Below are positions 1 to 11,443 of a DNA stretch of 64,000 nt, in pieces. The notes beneath the pieces were generated by a model. That model did no database searches, was not told the DNA's origin, and worked only from the letters and a program-made list of their open reading frames with translations. The stretch is from Tanytarsus gracilentus (lineage: Eukaryota > Arthropoda > Insecta > Diptera > Chironomidae), in the NCBI GenBank assembly GCA_038502055.1, contig JAXRKN010000040.1, forward strand, positions 1,240,001 to 1,304,000, read 5' to 3'. The position numbers and the translations under genes were made by a program. The stretch's first letter is position 1, and every line of letters begins with the position of its first letter.

Positions 1-62
1 ATTTTATTAAATTACAGTAACACAGCAACCAGCAATAGCATCAAAACATGGATGATTACATT

Positions 63-2180
63 TTAATTACTTTCTTGACAATCTTCCGTATCGTCGTCAT
101 CGACCTCAAAAATTTCGTCTTCCTCCTCATCATCAGCCGACAAAATCTCAGTACTTTTCGATTTCGCTTGCAGCTTTTTGATTTTGGATTCGAGTCTATC
201 AATTTCAGAATAAGCTTCTTCGACAATTCGCTCGTGTCTTATTTGTTGGCTTTTGAGCTTTACAAAAAAATATAGATATTATCACATACATAAGCATATT
301 TCATCACCTCACCTTTTTCTCATGATATTGCTTCAATTGAATTTCACTCTCTTCATTCCTCGATTTGAATTTTTCTTGAGCTTCCTTCTGTACAGCTAAA
401 ATCTCATTTCTATAACGTCTTTCACTAAGCAGCGATTCTCTAACCTTCTCCTCAATCACATTTTTAAGCAAATCAATCTCAAGGCGTTGTGAGCGCAAGA
501 CATGACGAAGTTCCTCCGATGTCATATTGTTCCACTTGAAGGAATCATCAAGTTCCGATTCATTAATGTATGAGTTATAGCTAAAATTTTAAGTTCAAGA
601 TTAAATTTAATTTTACATTTGTAAATGCGTTAACTTACGAAGCATTAAAAGACGAATTTTTGACGGGACTTGAAATTTCGTTATTGAAGAATGAGTAACG
701 AGTCGATTGTCGCTTGAATTTTCTCAATTCTGACTTCTTTACAACAATTTGATTTGCAATGGAACCAAACTTGAGCACATTTAAATTTTCCTCGAAGAAC
801 TCGACGGTCGGATAGAGATTTACAATCATGATAAATTTCTCATGACCAAAGAGAGAGCTTTGAAGGAGGAGCGTGAGTTTTGAATCGCGTACTGGTATAA
901 CTGCGTCACATTTTTGCTTGTTTGTTTTTGATTGACTTTGAAAAACACCCTCGAGGCATCTACCAAGCACAAGCAATGAACTATTGATTCCTCCCGTTTC
1001 CTTAAGTTGAACGCCTACATTTCCAGTTTTCTTTAATCGTTCAGCGCCGGCAAGATCGCAAAATTTAAAGCTCGATAGCTGAAACTCAATTCCAATTGAT
1101 ATTTCACCAATCACATTGATGGTAAAAATTGTGTGCGAACGACTTGACTTGGAGTTGATGCCAGTAGCTGCATATGACACTCGATTCAATCCATGATTGA
1201 GAATCTCAAAGGCATGTTTGATGTTCGAAACATAAAGCCATGTGGCTCCATGAACATAAGAATTGCCAGCGTTCGAAAAAATCTTGAGTGTTCTCTGTGT
1301 GTCCTTTTGAAAGTTTAACAAATCAGTAATCTTGTCATTGTAAATTTCAACAAATGACACCCATATGAAGATGCGATGAAAGTGTTGAGCGGACTCTAGA
1401 GAGTGAAACTTATGCTCACTAACGATATTTTCATACTTCCACGGACGAGTCTTTCCCTTCAACATTTTCCTCGAATCAGTAAGAAATTCCTCTACATTAT
1501 CCATCTCCTGTATGACCTGATCATCATTCATCACATCCACCTTATCGTTTGTAATTTTTACGCATGGATAGTCGCTAATTTGCGATTCATATTCCGTGAA
1601 GATTTGTGTAATTGCTCTTGGAACCAATCCAGCTGATGCCTCACCCAAAATTGTATACGTCTTGCCAGAGCTCGAGACACCATAACTTGCAAAAGTGGCT
1701 CCTCTAATCTCAAAAGGATGATTAAGTATGGGTCGAACGATTTTATCGTAGACGGAAACTTGATCAACATCCTCGCTCATGATGGATGTGAAGCTGAAAT
1801 GCTTTTCAGTGGACTTTGTTGCATTACTCGTCTGTGGAATGATGACCTTATGCTTTTCAGCATCAAATGCATACAGATTCGATTGTTCGCTGGATGTTGT
1901 TGGTCGAATCCGAAGAAAAACTGAGACATTCTCGACGGCGTTGATTGCTGGAGAATCACAATCACTCAAATCCTGAAGTGACTCCTCATCATCCGCAAAA
2001 GAACTTGGCACTCTAGAGCGAGCTAGAAATTTTCAAAAATTTTTTATTTCGAATTGGCGCAAATTTTTAATGTCACTTACCGGTCTCCTCTTTTAGTGGC
2101 GGCAGCGGAATTGTAGGCTCGTTGAACGTTGGACGCGTAAAATCTAATTTCCTCATCTTTTTTGGCGGCTTAAAACTCAT
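63..2180 (-). CDS. sub: Kinesin-6 motor protein (Subito / KIF20-like)
   Basis: Four exons join in frame: 2180-2081, 2022-639, 580-313 and 257-63, giving 648 residues. The motor domain starts near residue 63 (VSVFLRIRP). Its P-loop is GVSSSGKT (148-155), switch I is NSKSSRSHT and switch II is DLAGAER. A long insertion between P-loop and switch I (loop L6) is typical of the kinesin-6 group (MKLP1/MKLP2/Subito). The tail, from about residue 500, is a charged coiled coil and ends in a run of acidic residues. Members of this family bundle antiparallel microtubules in the spindle midzone; Drosophila Subito acts in acentrosomal meiotic spindles. Family assignment is firm. Choosing sub over another kinesin-6 rests on length (Subito is about 630 residues) and the short tail. 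The gene lies head-to-head with Ino80. A minus-strand AATAAA at 8-3 lies about 55 bp past the stop. Confidence 0.87.
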
Positions 2181-2504
2181 TTGTATTTAAAATTGTTAAA
2201 CTAAATAAAATTTCAGTTGGACCTCTTCTTTAAAATTGTTTAAAAAACGCCCGAAAGATGTCGCATGTGATGCAAAGGGGGACAATAAATTCAGTTAAAA
2301 GGAGAAAAAAATAATCTTCATTTTTATTTTTCTCTGAATTATTCTGTTAATGAGGAAAGATTGAACTTCTAGAGAGCCGCAAATCATTGTTCACCACAAA
2401 TAACTTGCTATTGGTAAGAATGCATTGTTTAACAATTAAAGATACGCTCGAAAATAGACAATTTTAGTAAATTTAAATTTCTCGAAAATTTCATAGGGAA
2501 AACA
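2181..2504. promoter_or_regulatory. Divergent promoter region between kinesin-6 and Ino80
   Basis: These 324 bp separate the start codons of two genes read in opposite directions, so the segment must hold both 5'UTRs and both promoters. No TATA box in the right position was seen for either gene, which fits broadly expressed genes with dispersed initiation. Extent is inferred from the flanking start codons only. Confidence 0.6.
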
Positions 2505-5500
2505 ATGGCATCGTCGTCATCATCCAGTAAGCCTGCACACATCCAGCGATTGGAACAGGCACTTGATTTGAGACCTTTTATGGGCGAAGCTGAGAAAGTC
2601 TTGAGTCGAGCAATTGACAGCGATGATGATGAGTTGAATTCGAGTGATTATGAAAAATATCTCACTTATGAACAAAAATCGCTTATGTATAATGCGGAGA
2701 GTATTGGCGAAGATAGAAAATGGTTGTATAATATGCTGCTGTCGGACACGGAGAGTGAATCAGACATATCGGACGAGGTCAGTTATGCGAGTGAAATGTT
2801 AAGGGATCATATTCGAGAGAAAAAGTATCGAGCAAAGTATCATCAGAATCCGAATGTAAATTGAAATCGCTTAAAATCTTGTTATGCAAGACACTCAATA
2901 TCTTTTCATTTTAGAATGCACAATATGGATATTACAGTTCTGGACTTTTATCGGTTAACGATAACCACGTTGAGCACAAACGATCGATTGGCACAAACAA
3001 TAAGCGTCGCAAGAAGCGGCTTGATAAGGAACCAGCTAAACGTGGCCGTAAACTTCATCAGCTAGCATCGAGCAGAGTAAAGATGGAAAGAGAGGACGAT
3101 TCAAATCTTTCGGGTGACCTAAATGACATGATTGATTGGGAAGATCAAATAATGAACATTAAGGAGGAAGACACAGATTATTCGCGGCCACAAACACCGA
3201 CCGGAAAAGGTCGAAAGAGAAAGAGCTTCCTTAACACTCCAGAAATGCTTAATCATAGACGTCGAAAAATTTGGCAGATGATGGCGAAGAAGGAAATTGG
3301 AAAGTTACAGAGAACAAAAGCCAACAATCACAAGGAGATGCTGACAAATTGTAAAAAGACCGCAGTATTGTGTCAAAAGGCTGTCAGACAAAAAGCAATG
3401 GAGTCACAAAAACGTCAAAAGGAAACTATTTGGCGAGCGAAGAGACTCACGCGTGAAATGATGTCCCACTGGAAAAAGTTCGATAGAGTTGAGCGCGAAA
3501 ATCGTCGTCGGCAGGAGAAGGAAGCTGAAGAGCAGCGCAAAATGGATGTCGAACTTGTTGAAGTCAAGCGACAGCAACGAAAATTAAACTTTTTAATAAC
3601 TCAAACTGAACTCTATGCACACTACATGTCGCACAAGGGCGAGCAAATTGAGGAAGATGAAGCATTGAGAATTTTAAATCAACTCGATGAGGAAATGCCT
3701 GCGAGACTCACCGCTATTGATAATTACGATAGTGAAGTGCTCAAAAGTAAGGCACAGAAAAATGTTGAAGACGCTCTTGCTGCTGAACGAGAGAGAACGG
3801 CTGAGTTTGATAGAATCGCTCGACAGACGGCTTTGGAGCCAGTTGTTGACAGCAATTCAGGATCAGTTACTAAGGAGCTTCCACAGCCGTCGTGTTTTAA
3901 GGGAGTCTTGAAAGGATATCAATTGAAAGGAATGACATGGCTTGCCTCTTTATATAAGAAAGGAATTAGTGGAATTTTAGCTGATGAAATGGGTTTAGGA
4001 AAAACAGTTCAATCAATTGCCTTTCTCTGTCACGTTGCCGAAAATTATGGTGTTTGGGGTCCTTTCTTGATCATCTCACCAGCTTCAACTCTTCACAATT
4101 GGCAGCAAGAATTCGCTCGATTTGTGCCCGAATTTAAAGTGGTTCCTTACTGGGGATCGCCCGCTCAAAGAAAGATTCTCCGTCAATTTTGGGAACAAAA
4201 GCATTTGCACAAGAAGGAAGCTAGCTTCCATGTGGTGATCACAAGCTATCAATTAATCGTGTCTGACTACAAGTATTTTAACAGAATCAAGTGGCACGCA
4301 ATGATTCTAGATGAAGCACAAGCCATTAAGAGTACCTCGAGTGTCCGATGGAAACTGCTTCTTCAATTCAACTGCCGAAATCGCCTCCTGCTCAGTGGAA
4401 CACCAATTCAAAATAGTATGGGTGAACTGTGGGCATTGCTTCACTTTATAATGCCTACGCTTTTCGATTCTCACGAAGAATTCAATGAATGGTTCTCGAA
4501 GGATATCGAGAGTCACGCTGAAAATAAGACTGGAATTGATGAGAAGCAAATTAGTCGCTTGCACATGATTCTGAAGCCGTTTATGTTGAGACGTATCAAG
4601 AAGGACGTCGAAAATGAGCTTTCAGATAAGATTGAAATAATGACGTATTGTCCACTCACGACGCGCCAAAAATACCTCTACATGGCACTAAAGAAGAAAA
4701 TTCGTATTGAAGATTTGCTTAAGGCGACTGGACTTTTGGATGGACACACAACTGATAAAAATTTCACTTCCAACCTCATGAATCTCGTCATGCAATTCCG
4801 AAAAGTTTGTAATCATCCGGAGCTGTTTGAGAGACGCGATGTAAAATCTCCATATTCACTTCCAAAACTCGAGTATCAAATGCCAAGACTGATTTTTGAT
4901 GAAGGCAGACTCCATAAAACAATTCCGAGCAACAAGCACCTAATTTATAACAAATTTAGCATATTTAAAGCTGAAAACATTCAACGCCGCTTAACAAGCG
5001 ACAATTGTGAACATGATGGTCTCAGTTTTCTCAAATTTATCAATCTTACGCCTGGCGAAGTTGAAAAAATTACAATTGGTGGTCTTTTAGAGTTTCTCTT
5101 GCATACGATTGAAACGGAACTTCACAATCAACTCTTAAACTACCGTCAAACGAATTGGAATGAAACTGATCGTAGATTTTTACTTCTCGAACCAACATTT
5201 TGCAGAAAACTAAACAAATATTTCCTTCCACCTTCAAGTATTCTTCACAATTTCCTCTTTACAAGTCAGAATGTTAGCAAGAGCACAGTGTATACTCATC
5301 AAAATCAACTGATTTGCTCTATGCAAGAGTCTGCTGATCATCGACACATTCGAAGTCGTCATACAAAATTCTTCGATAGTCCAACAATTAAGTCACCTCT
5401 CAAATCACCCACAAGAATGATGAAATCTCCGCTCAAATCGCCGACCATAAAGGAAGAAAAGAAAACGAGTGATAGCGAATGCACTAAGCTCCAAATTGTT

Positions 5501-6946
5501 CCAGAATTTCCGCACATACCTCGTGAACCACGAAAGCTTCTCTGTGAACCAACTCAAATGCCTAAATTCCTCTTCAATCTCGCGCCAAAAGTACAAAGTC
5601 ACACAAAGCACCTCTATGTGGATTCGAGAGCTGCAGCATGGGAGGCGAAAAAGTTTGATCAATGTGATAGCAAGGAAGGATGGGCGCTAATTAATGAAGG
5701 TGTAAAGCAAACTTATCCACATCATGGCTGGTCATATATTAAAATTCCCGATAAGCAGACGCTTGTGTCTGACGCTGGAAAGTTGACAGTACTGGACTCA
5801 CTTCTCACTAGATTGAAGGCGGGCGGTCATCGTGTTTTAATTTACACTCAAATGACAAAGATGATTGACCTTCTTGAAGAGTACATGTGGCATCGAAAGC
5901 ATCGCTACATTCGACTCGATGGAAGCAGCAAAATTTCAGCGCGTCGTGATATGGTTGCTGATTTTCAAAATCGTGAAGATATCTTCTGCTTCCTTCTCAG
6001 TACACGTGCTGGTGGCTTGGGAATTAATTTAACAGCAGCTGATACTGTAATCTTCTACGATAGCGATTGGAATCCGACTGTTGATCAACAGGCCATGGAT
6101 CGAGCACATCGATTGGGACAAACGAAGCAAGTCACCGTCTATCGACTCATCTGTAAAGGCACCATTGAGGAGAGAATTTTGCAGCGTGCAAGAGAAAAAA
6201 GTGAAATCCAGCGCATGGTCATTAGTGGTGGAAATTTCAAGCCCGATCAACTAAAGCCCAAAGAGGTTGTCTCACTTTTACTCGATGATGATGAGATTGA
6301 AACTAAATATCGGCAAAAGAAGGGCGAAGATAAGAAATTTGATGATGGAGCGAGTAACATTCAGAAGGAACCAATAATTCGAAAACGAAAAACTTTTCCA
6401 CTCGCAAAGGAAACTAAAAAACAAAAGTTGGACTTGCTACTCGATGCAGAAGATTTAGCTTTCTTAGAAGCCGGCATAGTGCCATCATCGCCAGCCATCA
6501 GTGAGCAATCTCAAGGAAGTAAAATGGCCAGCAGTTCAGTCGGTGTCAATATCGATGAAGATTCGAGCAATGAGGGATTGATTGTTGATGAGGGTCCGAC
6601 CACATCGAAGATCTACGGTGATGTAAAGAAGAAGAGAAATCCATCACGTGCTGGCAATCGAAGGCCGGGAAGACCGCGTGGAACGGGGAAAAAAAGAGAC
6701 ATTCCTGAAGGTGCTCAGCAACCAAAACGTGGCCCAGGTAATTTTCTAAAAATATTGCAATTATTTATCTTAACTAATTTAATTTTCTTCGTAGGCCGAC
6801 CAAAAACGAAAAATCAAGGAGGTCCGCACAATCAGGGCTTTCGCAACATTCAGCTACAAAGATCATTTTTAACATCTCAACAGCATCATCTGCCGCAGCC
6901 TTCTGACATCAGCAGCACATCATTAGAGTTTGAACAAATGATTTAA
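2505..6946 (+). CDS. Ino80: INO80 chromatin-remodelling ATPase
   Basis: Three exons (2505-2855, 2915-6737, 6795-6946) give 1,441 residues. Order of domains: acidic N-terminus; a DBINO region at about 230-360 (RRRKIWQMMAKK onward) rich in Lys and Arg; SNF2 ATPase lobe 1 from about 449, with Walker A DEMGLGKT near 475 and Walker B DEAQ near 583; a roughly 300-residue insertion that characterises the split INO80 ATPase; then helicase lobe 2 at about 1070-1220 (LSTRAGGLGINL, DWNPTVDQQAMDRAHRLGQ). The C-terminus carries two AT-hook-like motifs (RRPGRPRG, and RGPGRPK made only after splicing). INO80 slides nucleosomes in the nucleus and handles H2A.Z. The last intron (6738-6794, 57 nt) is in frame and has no stop, so unspliced mRNA would still be translated. 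AATAAA at 6971-6976. Confidence 0.96.
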
Positions 6947-7062
6947 AGAAATTAAGTTTTTTAGTCGTTGAATAAAATTTTGAATTAATTTTTTTAAAAC
7001 AAATTTCCCCCTTGTTTTTTTTTGAAATCGCAAACACTTTTCAAATTCGATTTGATCAAATT

Positions 7063-7782
7063 ATGGCGGCCTGTTTTGGTTTAATTATCAGTGGACGTCT
7101 CGTGCAAACGGACTTTCAGCAGATTGATGATAATAAATTCCTAATAAATATTCCCGACGCTGATAACATAAACTATTTGGTAAATTTTGAAAACTCACGA
7201 GAACATTCGGGGAAAAACTAAAATTTTTGAAATTATTTCAGGTGGCATTCTTGACGGGATCAACACCACTGCCTCTGGGAACTGCCGCATCAGTGTATTG
7301 GAGTTGGCCGGATCCTCATAATCCCTCTAAATGGCAATTTCTCGGATATATTTCGAACTCAAAGCCCTCTGCGATTTTTAAAATTTCACAATTGAAGAAA
7401 CTTCACGAGTTGGAAACGCACGAGACGATGATGCAGTTCGGTGCCGATGGAGAGATTTCACATATCGCACAAATTGGAATTTCAATTGAATCGGAACAGA
7501 CGATAGCTCAACAGACGCCCGCGACTACGGGAGACAGTCCAGCTACGCTTTATACTTTCGGTCAAAAAATGCTCGAAAATTTTGTAAACTTTGCATCGAG
7601 CTTCTCATTAACACAAGCTCAAATGGTTCCAAATCCATCAGAAACATATGTGCCCTTGAGGTGAGTATACATTTAAAGTGATCGTAATATTATTAAATTT
7701 AATCATTATCCACAGCACACTAACAACTTGGTTCCAAAACTTCGAGAGGAGACTCCAAACGAATCCGAATTTCTGGAAGTAA
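7063..7782 (+). CDS. Hikeshi-family Hsp70 nuclear import carrier (OPI10)
   Basis: Exons 7063-7179, 7242-7660 and 7716-7782 give 200 residues, close to the 197 of human HIKESHI. Start chosen at ATG 7063 because it yields the conserved N-terminus (SGRLVQTDFQQ, matching GRLVQT of the family). Other family landmarks are SAIFKISQLKKL, AQIGISIE, AQQTP, QKMLENFVNFASSF, and a C-terminus of FERRLQTNPNFWK like the human RRLAQNPLFWK. Hikeshi carries ATP-bound Hsp70 through nuclear pores during heat stress by binding FG nucleoporins. It follows Ino80 on the same strand with only about 120 bp between, and converges on RpS23. AATAAA lies at 7871-7876. Confidence 0.95.
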
Positions 7783-7953
7783 GCGATCAAACCATGAAGG
7801 AATTGCAATTTTTATTACCTTTTACTTAATCATCACCAAAACTATTTTGTAATCTGAAAAAGTTTTCATAAATAAAAGTTTCATTCGTTTTTTAAACTCA
7901 AAGCATCGATTTCGTTTTGCTTTATTGGAAAAATTATTTAAGACATTTTTATC

Positions 7954-9146
7954 TTATGATCGAGGTCTCTCCTTCTTTTCTTTGTAGAGCGCCAAAAGGG
8001 AAACGTTTGCCACTTTAACGACCTGTAATGAAATTAAATAAATTGTTTTAATATTTTTTGTTTTTTAAGTTGTCATAAGTGTTTTAATTTTTTTTATCAG
8101 GATCTCTAGTAAAAAGTAATCATAAAAATTCATGGGATTGGCTCTGAGATAATTGAATCATCATGGAAATGAGTAGAAATATGATTAAATAGCACGTTTG
8201 CTTACCTTAAATCTAACACCGGGAATGTCACCGACGGCATGACCCTTACGACCGAAACCGGCAATGAGGACTTCGTCGTTCTCTTCAATGTAGTTCAAGC
8301 AACCGTCGTTTGGTACGAAAGCGGTAATTTTCTTGCCGTTCTTGATGAGTTGCACACGAACGCACTTACGGATGGCAGAATTTGGCTGTTTAGCTTCGAC
8401 ACCACTGAAAAATATTTAAAACTATTAGCTACATATAATGGTTATGTAAATTTAAGTTGCGGCCCTCTTATCATATTGATGCGATTAAGAACAGCTACTC
8501 ACAGTATAATCCTGTGATTGGATATAAAAACACCAAGGTCACATGGAGTATACCGCGAATAGACATTCCGATGTTGCTCATCCAGCAGCAGCACTAATCA
8601 TGTTAGAGAACAAACTTACACTTTTTCCAAAACAATTCCCTTAGCGTGAGAAGCGCCAGCGAAAGGGTTAGCCTTCCAGCGAGTTCCCAAATGAGCCTTC
8701 TTGTAATCTTTGTCGGCCCATCGTTGATCACGTCGATGAACCTTGAGCTTGCGAGCTGTCCTGATTCCACGTGGTTTGCCTAAAACGAAAAATTAAAATT
8801 ATTAACTGGAACTTTAACTGGATCTCGATAATTTTTTAAAGTTACAAAAAGTTGACGGGATCTTGATCTGAACCTGTTTAAAGACGTAAGGCGATAAGAT
8901 GAGAGAGATTTAATGCAATTTAAAGTAGAACTAGATCTTTTAATGCGCAAAAAATGCATAAATACAAAACACGTGCCAAGCGGAAAAGTTTATCGTTTAA
9001 ATTTAATGAAAATCCATATTTTAATGTCTCACTTTACGCTCATCATCAAGATCGCCACTTTAGTAACAAGTTTAAACTTGATTACATCACTATTTTGCAC
9101 TATTTACTCGCTAAAATAATTAAATGAAATTTTTTCACATACCCAT
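7954..9146 (-). CDS. RpS23: 40S ribosomal protein S23 (uS12)
   Basis: Four coding exons: 9146-9143 (only ATGG), 8779-8620, 8404-8206 and 8022-7954, giving 143 residues, the standard length. The sequence reads GKPRGIRTARKLKVHRRDQR, KAHLGTRWKANPFAGASHAKG, VGVEAKQPNSAIRKCVRVQL, AFVPNDGC, GRKGHAVGDIPGVRFK and ends YKEKKERPRS, which is near-identical to animal RPS23. The conserved PNSA loop sits at the decoding centre of the small subunit, where the protein supports translational accuracy. Introns are unusually long for this window (363, 215 and 183 nt), and intron 3 holds a box C/D snoRNA. The 5' end shows a pyrimidine-rich TOP-like start, expected for ribosomal protein mRNAs. It is divergent from Upf3. 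Confidence 0.98.
8094..8169 (-). ncRNA. Box C/D snoRNA in RpS23 intron 3
   Basis: Read on the minus strand the intron has box C ATGATGA (8164-8158), a guide stretch, box D' ATGA (8133-8130), box C' ATGATTA (8123-8117), a second guide and box D CTGA (8100-8097). The 15 nt directly before D' (8148-8134) are complementary to GGGATTGGCTCTGAG, which from memory resembles a conserved large-subunit rRNA segment (yeast reads GGGATTGGCTCTAAGGG). Box spacing and the 68 nt from C to D are typical. By the D+5 rule the predicted 2'-O-methylation would fall on the U of GGGAU. The terminal stem is weak. The target of the second guide (8116-8101) is not recognised. Location in a ribosomal protein intron is the classic snoRNA setting. 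Confidence 0.72.
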
Positions 9147-9440
9147 TCTGCGATGACAGATTTGAAAAAGAACGAAACGAATTCTGAGGGGAGATCAACT
9201 CTCATAAATTATGTCATCTCGGTAAATGATTTACAACTTAAATTTTTAAAAATACATACAAATACTTAATTAAACATTTTAAAAATATCTAAAGGCTTTA
9301 AAAACGCCACAGTTGAACTAATTTAAAAATCATGCACGAAAAATTACTTAACGGCTAAAATATTTTTAAATTGAAAACAAGTAAAAACAAAACAACAAAC
9401 ACAAGAAATTGTGAAAATTAATTCAAAAGAATTAGAAGTC
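9147..9440. promoter_or_regulatory. Divergent promoter region between RpS23 and Upf3
   Basis: This 294 bp gap separates two divergent start codons and must contain both promoters. It is AT-rich and has no convincing TATA box for Upf3. Apart from the TOP-like start near 9170, no specific motif could be assigned. Confidence 0.5.
9164..9170 (-). promoter_or_regulatory. TOP-like transcription start of RpS23
   Basis: The minus strand reads CTTTTTC about 18 nt upstream of the RpS23 ATG. A C followed by an unbroken pyrimidine run is the usual cap-site context of ribosomal protein mRNAs and would place translation under growth (TOR/LARP) control. The exact start is inferred. Confidence 0.5.
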
Positions 9441-11304
9441 ATGCCAGAAGAAGTTGATAAAGATAAGGAGAAGCCGTTGAAGACTGCGAAGAAAGTTAAG
9501 ACAGTGCTGAATAAAGTTGTAATCAGAAGATTACCGCCTAATTTTACAGCACAAGAATTACTCGATTCAATTGCACCAACAGAATTCAGCGATTTCTATT
9601 TTGTGCCGGCTGATTTTAGTCTTGGAGTTGATGCAACAAGTCGTGCCTATATTGAGTTTAAGAATCAAGATGATGTGAGTTGTTTCACTCTCGATTAAAC
9701 ATAACATTAATTTTATTATTTTTCAGATTTTCCTTTTCAAAGACAAATTTGATAGCTACATTTTTCTTGACTCGGTTAGAGGCACCGAATTCTCGGCCAT
9801 TGTAGAGTATGCACCGTTTCAAGGTCTTCCAAAATCTCGTGCACGCAAAGACAAGCACGTTGGCACAATCGAGAGTGAACAGCACTTCCAAAACTTCCTC
9901 GAAAATCTAAAGAAATCAGAGGACAGTGAAAATCAGAAGGGCGAAGGAAAATTAGAATTCTCATTTCAGCTCAAAGATGATAAAAAAGTCACATCGACAC
10001 CGCTGCTTGAATTCCTCGTTGCAGCTAAAGAGGAGAAACGTGAAGCGAAACGGAAGAAGATTGAAGAGAAGAAGAAACAGCGTGAAGAGGAAAAGCAGAA
10101 GAAGAAAAAGGAAGTTGCTAAAAGCATACCCGAACCCATTAAAGAGTCAAAAGAGGAAATTGTCTATGATGACGGTGTCGTTGTTAGAACAGTTCCATCC
10201 CGTTTGAGTCGTAACGATAAGAATGCTCGAAAGGATAAGGAATCGATTGACAATAAGACTGGAGAGAGTTCAAAACCTGACAAGGAAACGATTGAAAGAG
10301 AGCGCAAGGAAAAGAAGCGATTACAACGCGAAAAGGATGAAAAGCGTAGAGTCGAGAGAGAACAGCAAAAATTAAAGGAAAAGGAATTAAAGCAGGCCAG
10401 AGATAAAGTCAAGGTTGAAGCGCCGCCGCCCAAGGAACTGCCAAAAGAAGAGCCATCAAAGTCTCAACCGGCAAAGCGTGAAGTTAAACGCTACAGTGAG
10501 TTGAGGAAAGCACGTCAAGAAAAGTCAACTGGTGACTCGGACATTAAAGAAGTCAATCAATCGGATAAGATCGAAGAACCACTGCCCGAATCGACAATTA
10601 AAGATGAAGATGCTCGCTGGAAGAAAATTCAAGAGGCGCGTGATAAGAGAGCATCGCAAAAAGAGAAAAATGACAAAAAGTCTAATGCAGACACATCTAA
10701 AAAGGGCGTAGATGTCCCCGAAAAATCTAAAGAGGAAATGAGCGACGCTAAATTCAAAAGAATTCAAGAAATGAGAGAGAAAAGAGCTCGCGAGAAGGAA
10801 GAAAGGGCACGCTTAAAGGAGGACGAACGAGCTGCTCGACAAATTCGTAACAAAGATCGTCCAACAATGCAAATTTATCGTCCCAAGCGAGTTACAGATG
10901 GCAAATCTGAGAGCGCTAACGAAAAATCTTCCGACGAAAAGTCTGAAAGCACTCGAAAGCGATCGGACTCGTTTAAAGGTGAAAAGCGATCTAAAGAATA
11001 CAAAAGAAAAAACTCCAGAGAAGAAAGACGTAGAAAAGGAAGTCGTAAAGGAAGCAGCAATGATGATGAAATTGCCAAAGATATAACAGCTTCTACAGTC
11101 GACGATGAGGCCATTGATGGTAAAGCAGATACTGTCGGTAAAGAGGAGGAAACCAAAACTGAGGATGTAGCTGATAAAATCGAAAAATTAACTATTGCGA
11201 GCACAACCGAAGCAGTCAAGATTGTCGCCACAAAAGAGGCTGATGAGAAATTAAATGATGTTGAAAAAAATCCATCAGCAATCACTGAAAACAATCAAGA
11301 ATAG
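9441..11304 (+). CDS. Upf3: UPF3 nonsense-mediated decay factor
   Basis: Exons 9441-9674 and 9727-11304 give 603 residues. ATG 9441 is the first in-frame AUG. Residues ~20-175 form the Smg4/UPF3 RNP-like domain: KVVIRRLPPNFTAQELLDSI, then across the intron IFLFKDKFDSYIFLDS and EYAPFQGLPK. This domain binds UPF2. The middle and C-terminal part is a long Lys/Glu/Arg-rich coil. Near residue 456 lies RPTMQIYRPKR, which matches the exon-junction-complex binding motif of UPF3B. The protein bridges the exon junction complex to UPF2 in nonsense-mediated mRNA decay and shuttles between nucleus and cytoplasm. At 603 residues it is longer than fly Upf3 and human UPF3B (both about 480-490), the extra length lying in the charged C-terminus. 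AATAAA at 11329-11334. Confidence 0.94.
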
Positions 11305-11443
11305 AGAATGTGATTAAAAAATATCAAGAATAAAAAATCTTCATTTTAATAATCTTAATTTTTGGTCTGATCACATTTTTTATACAATTACATGGCGCAG
11401 ATATATTTAAAAATAAAAAAGTTATAAAATTAAATGCTAACAT

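Noticed and set aside
8239..8517. Plus-strand open frame across RpS23
   Set aside because: It is the antisense shadow of the RpS23 middle exon running into the intron.
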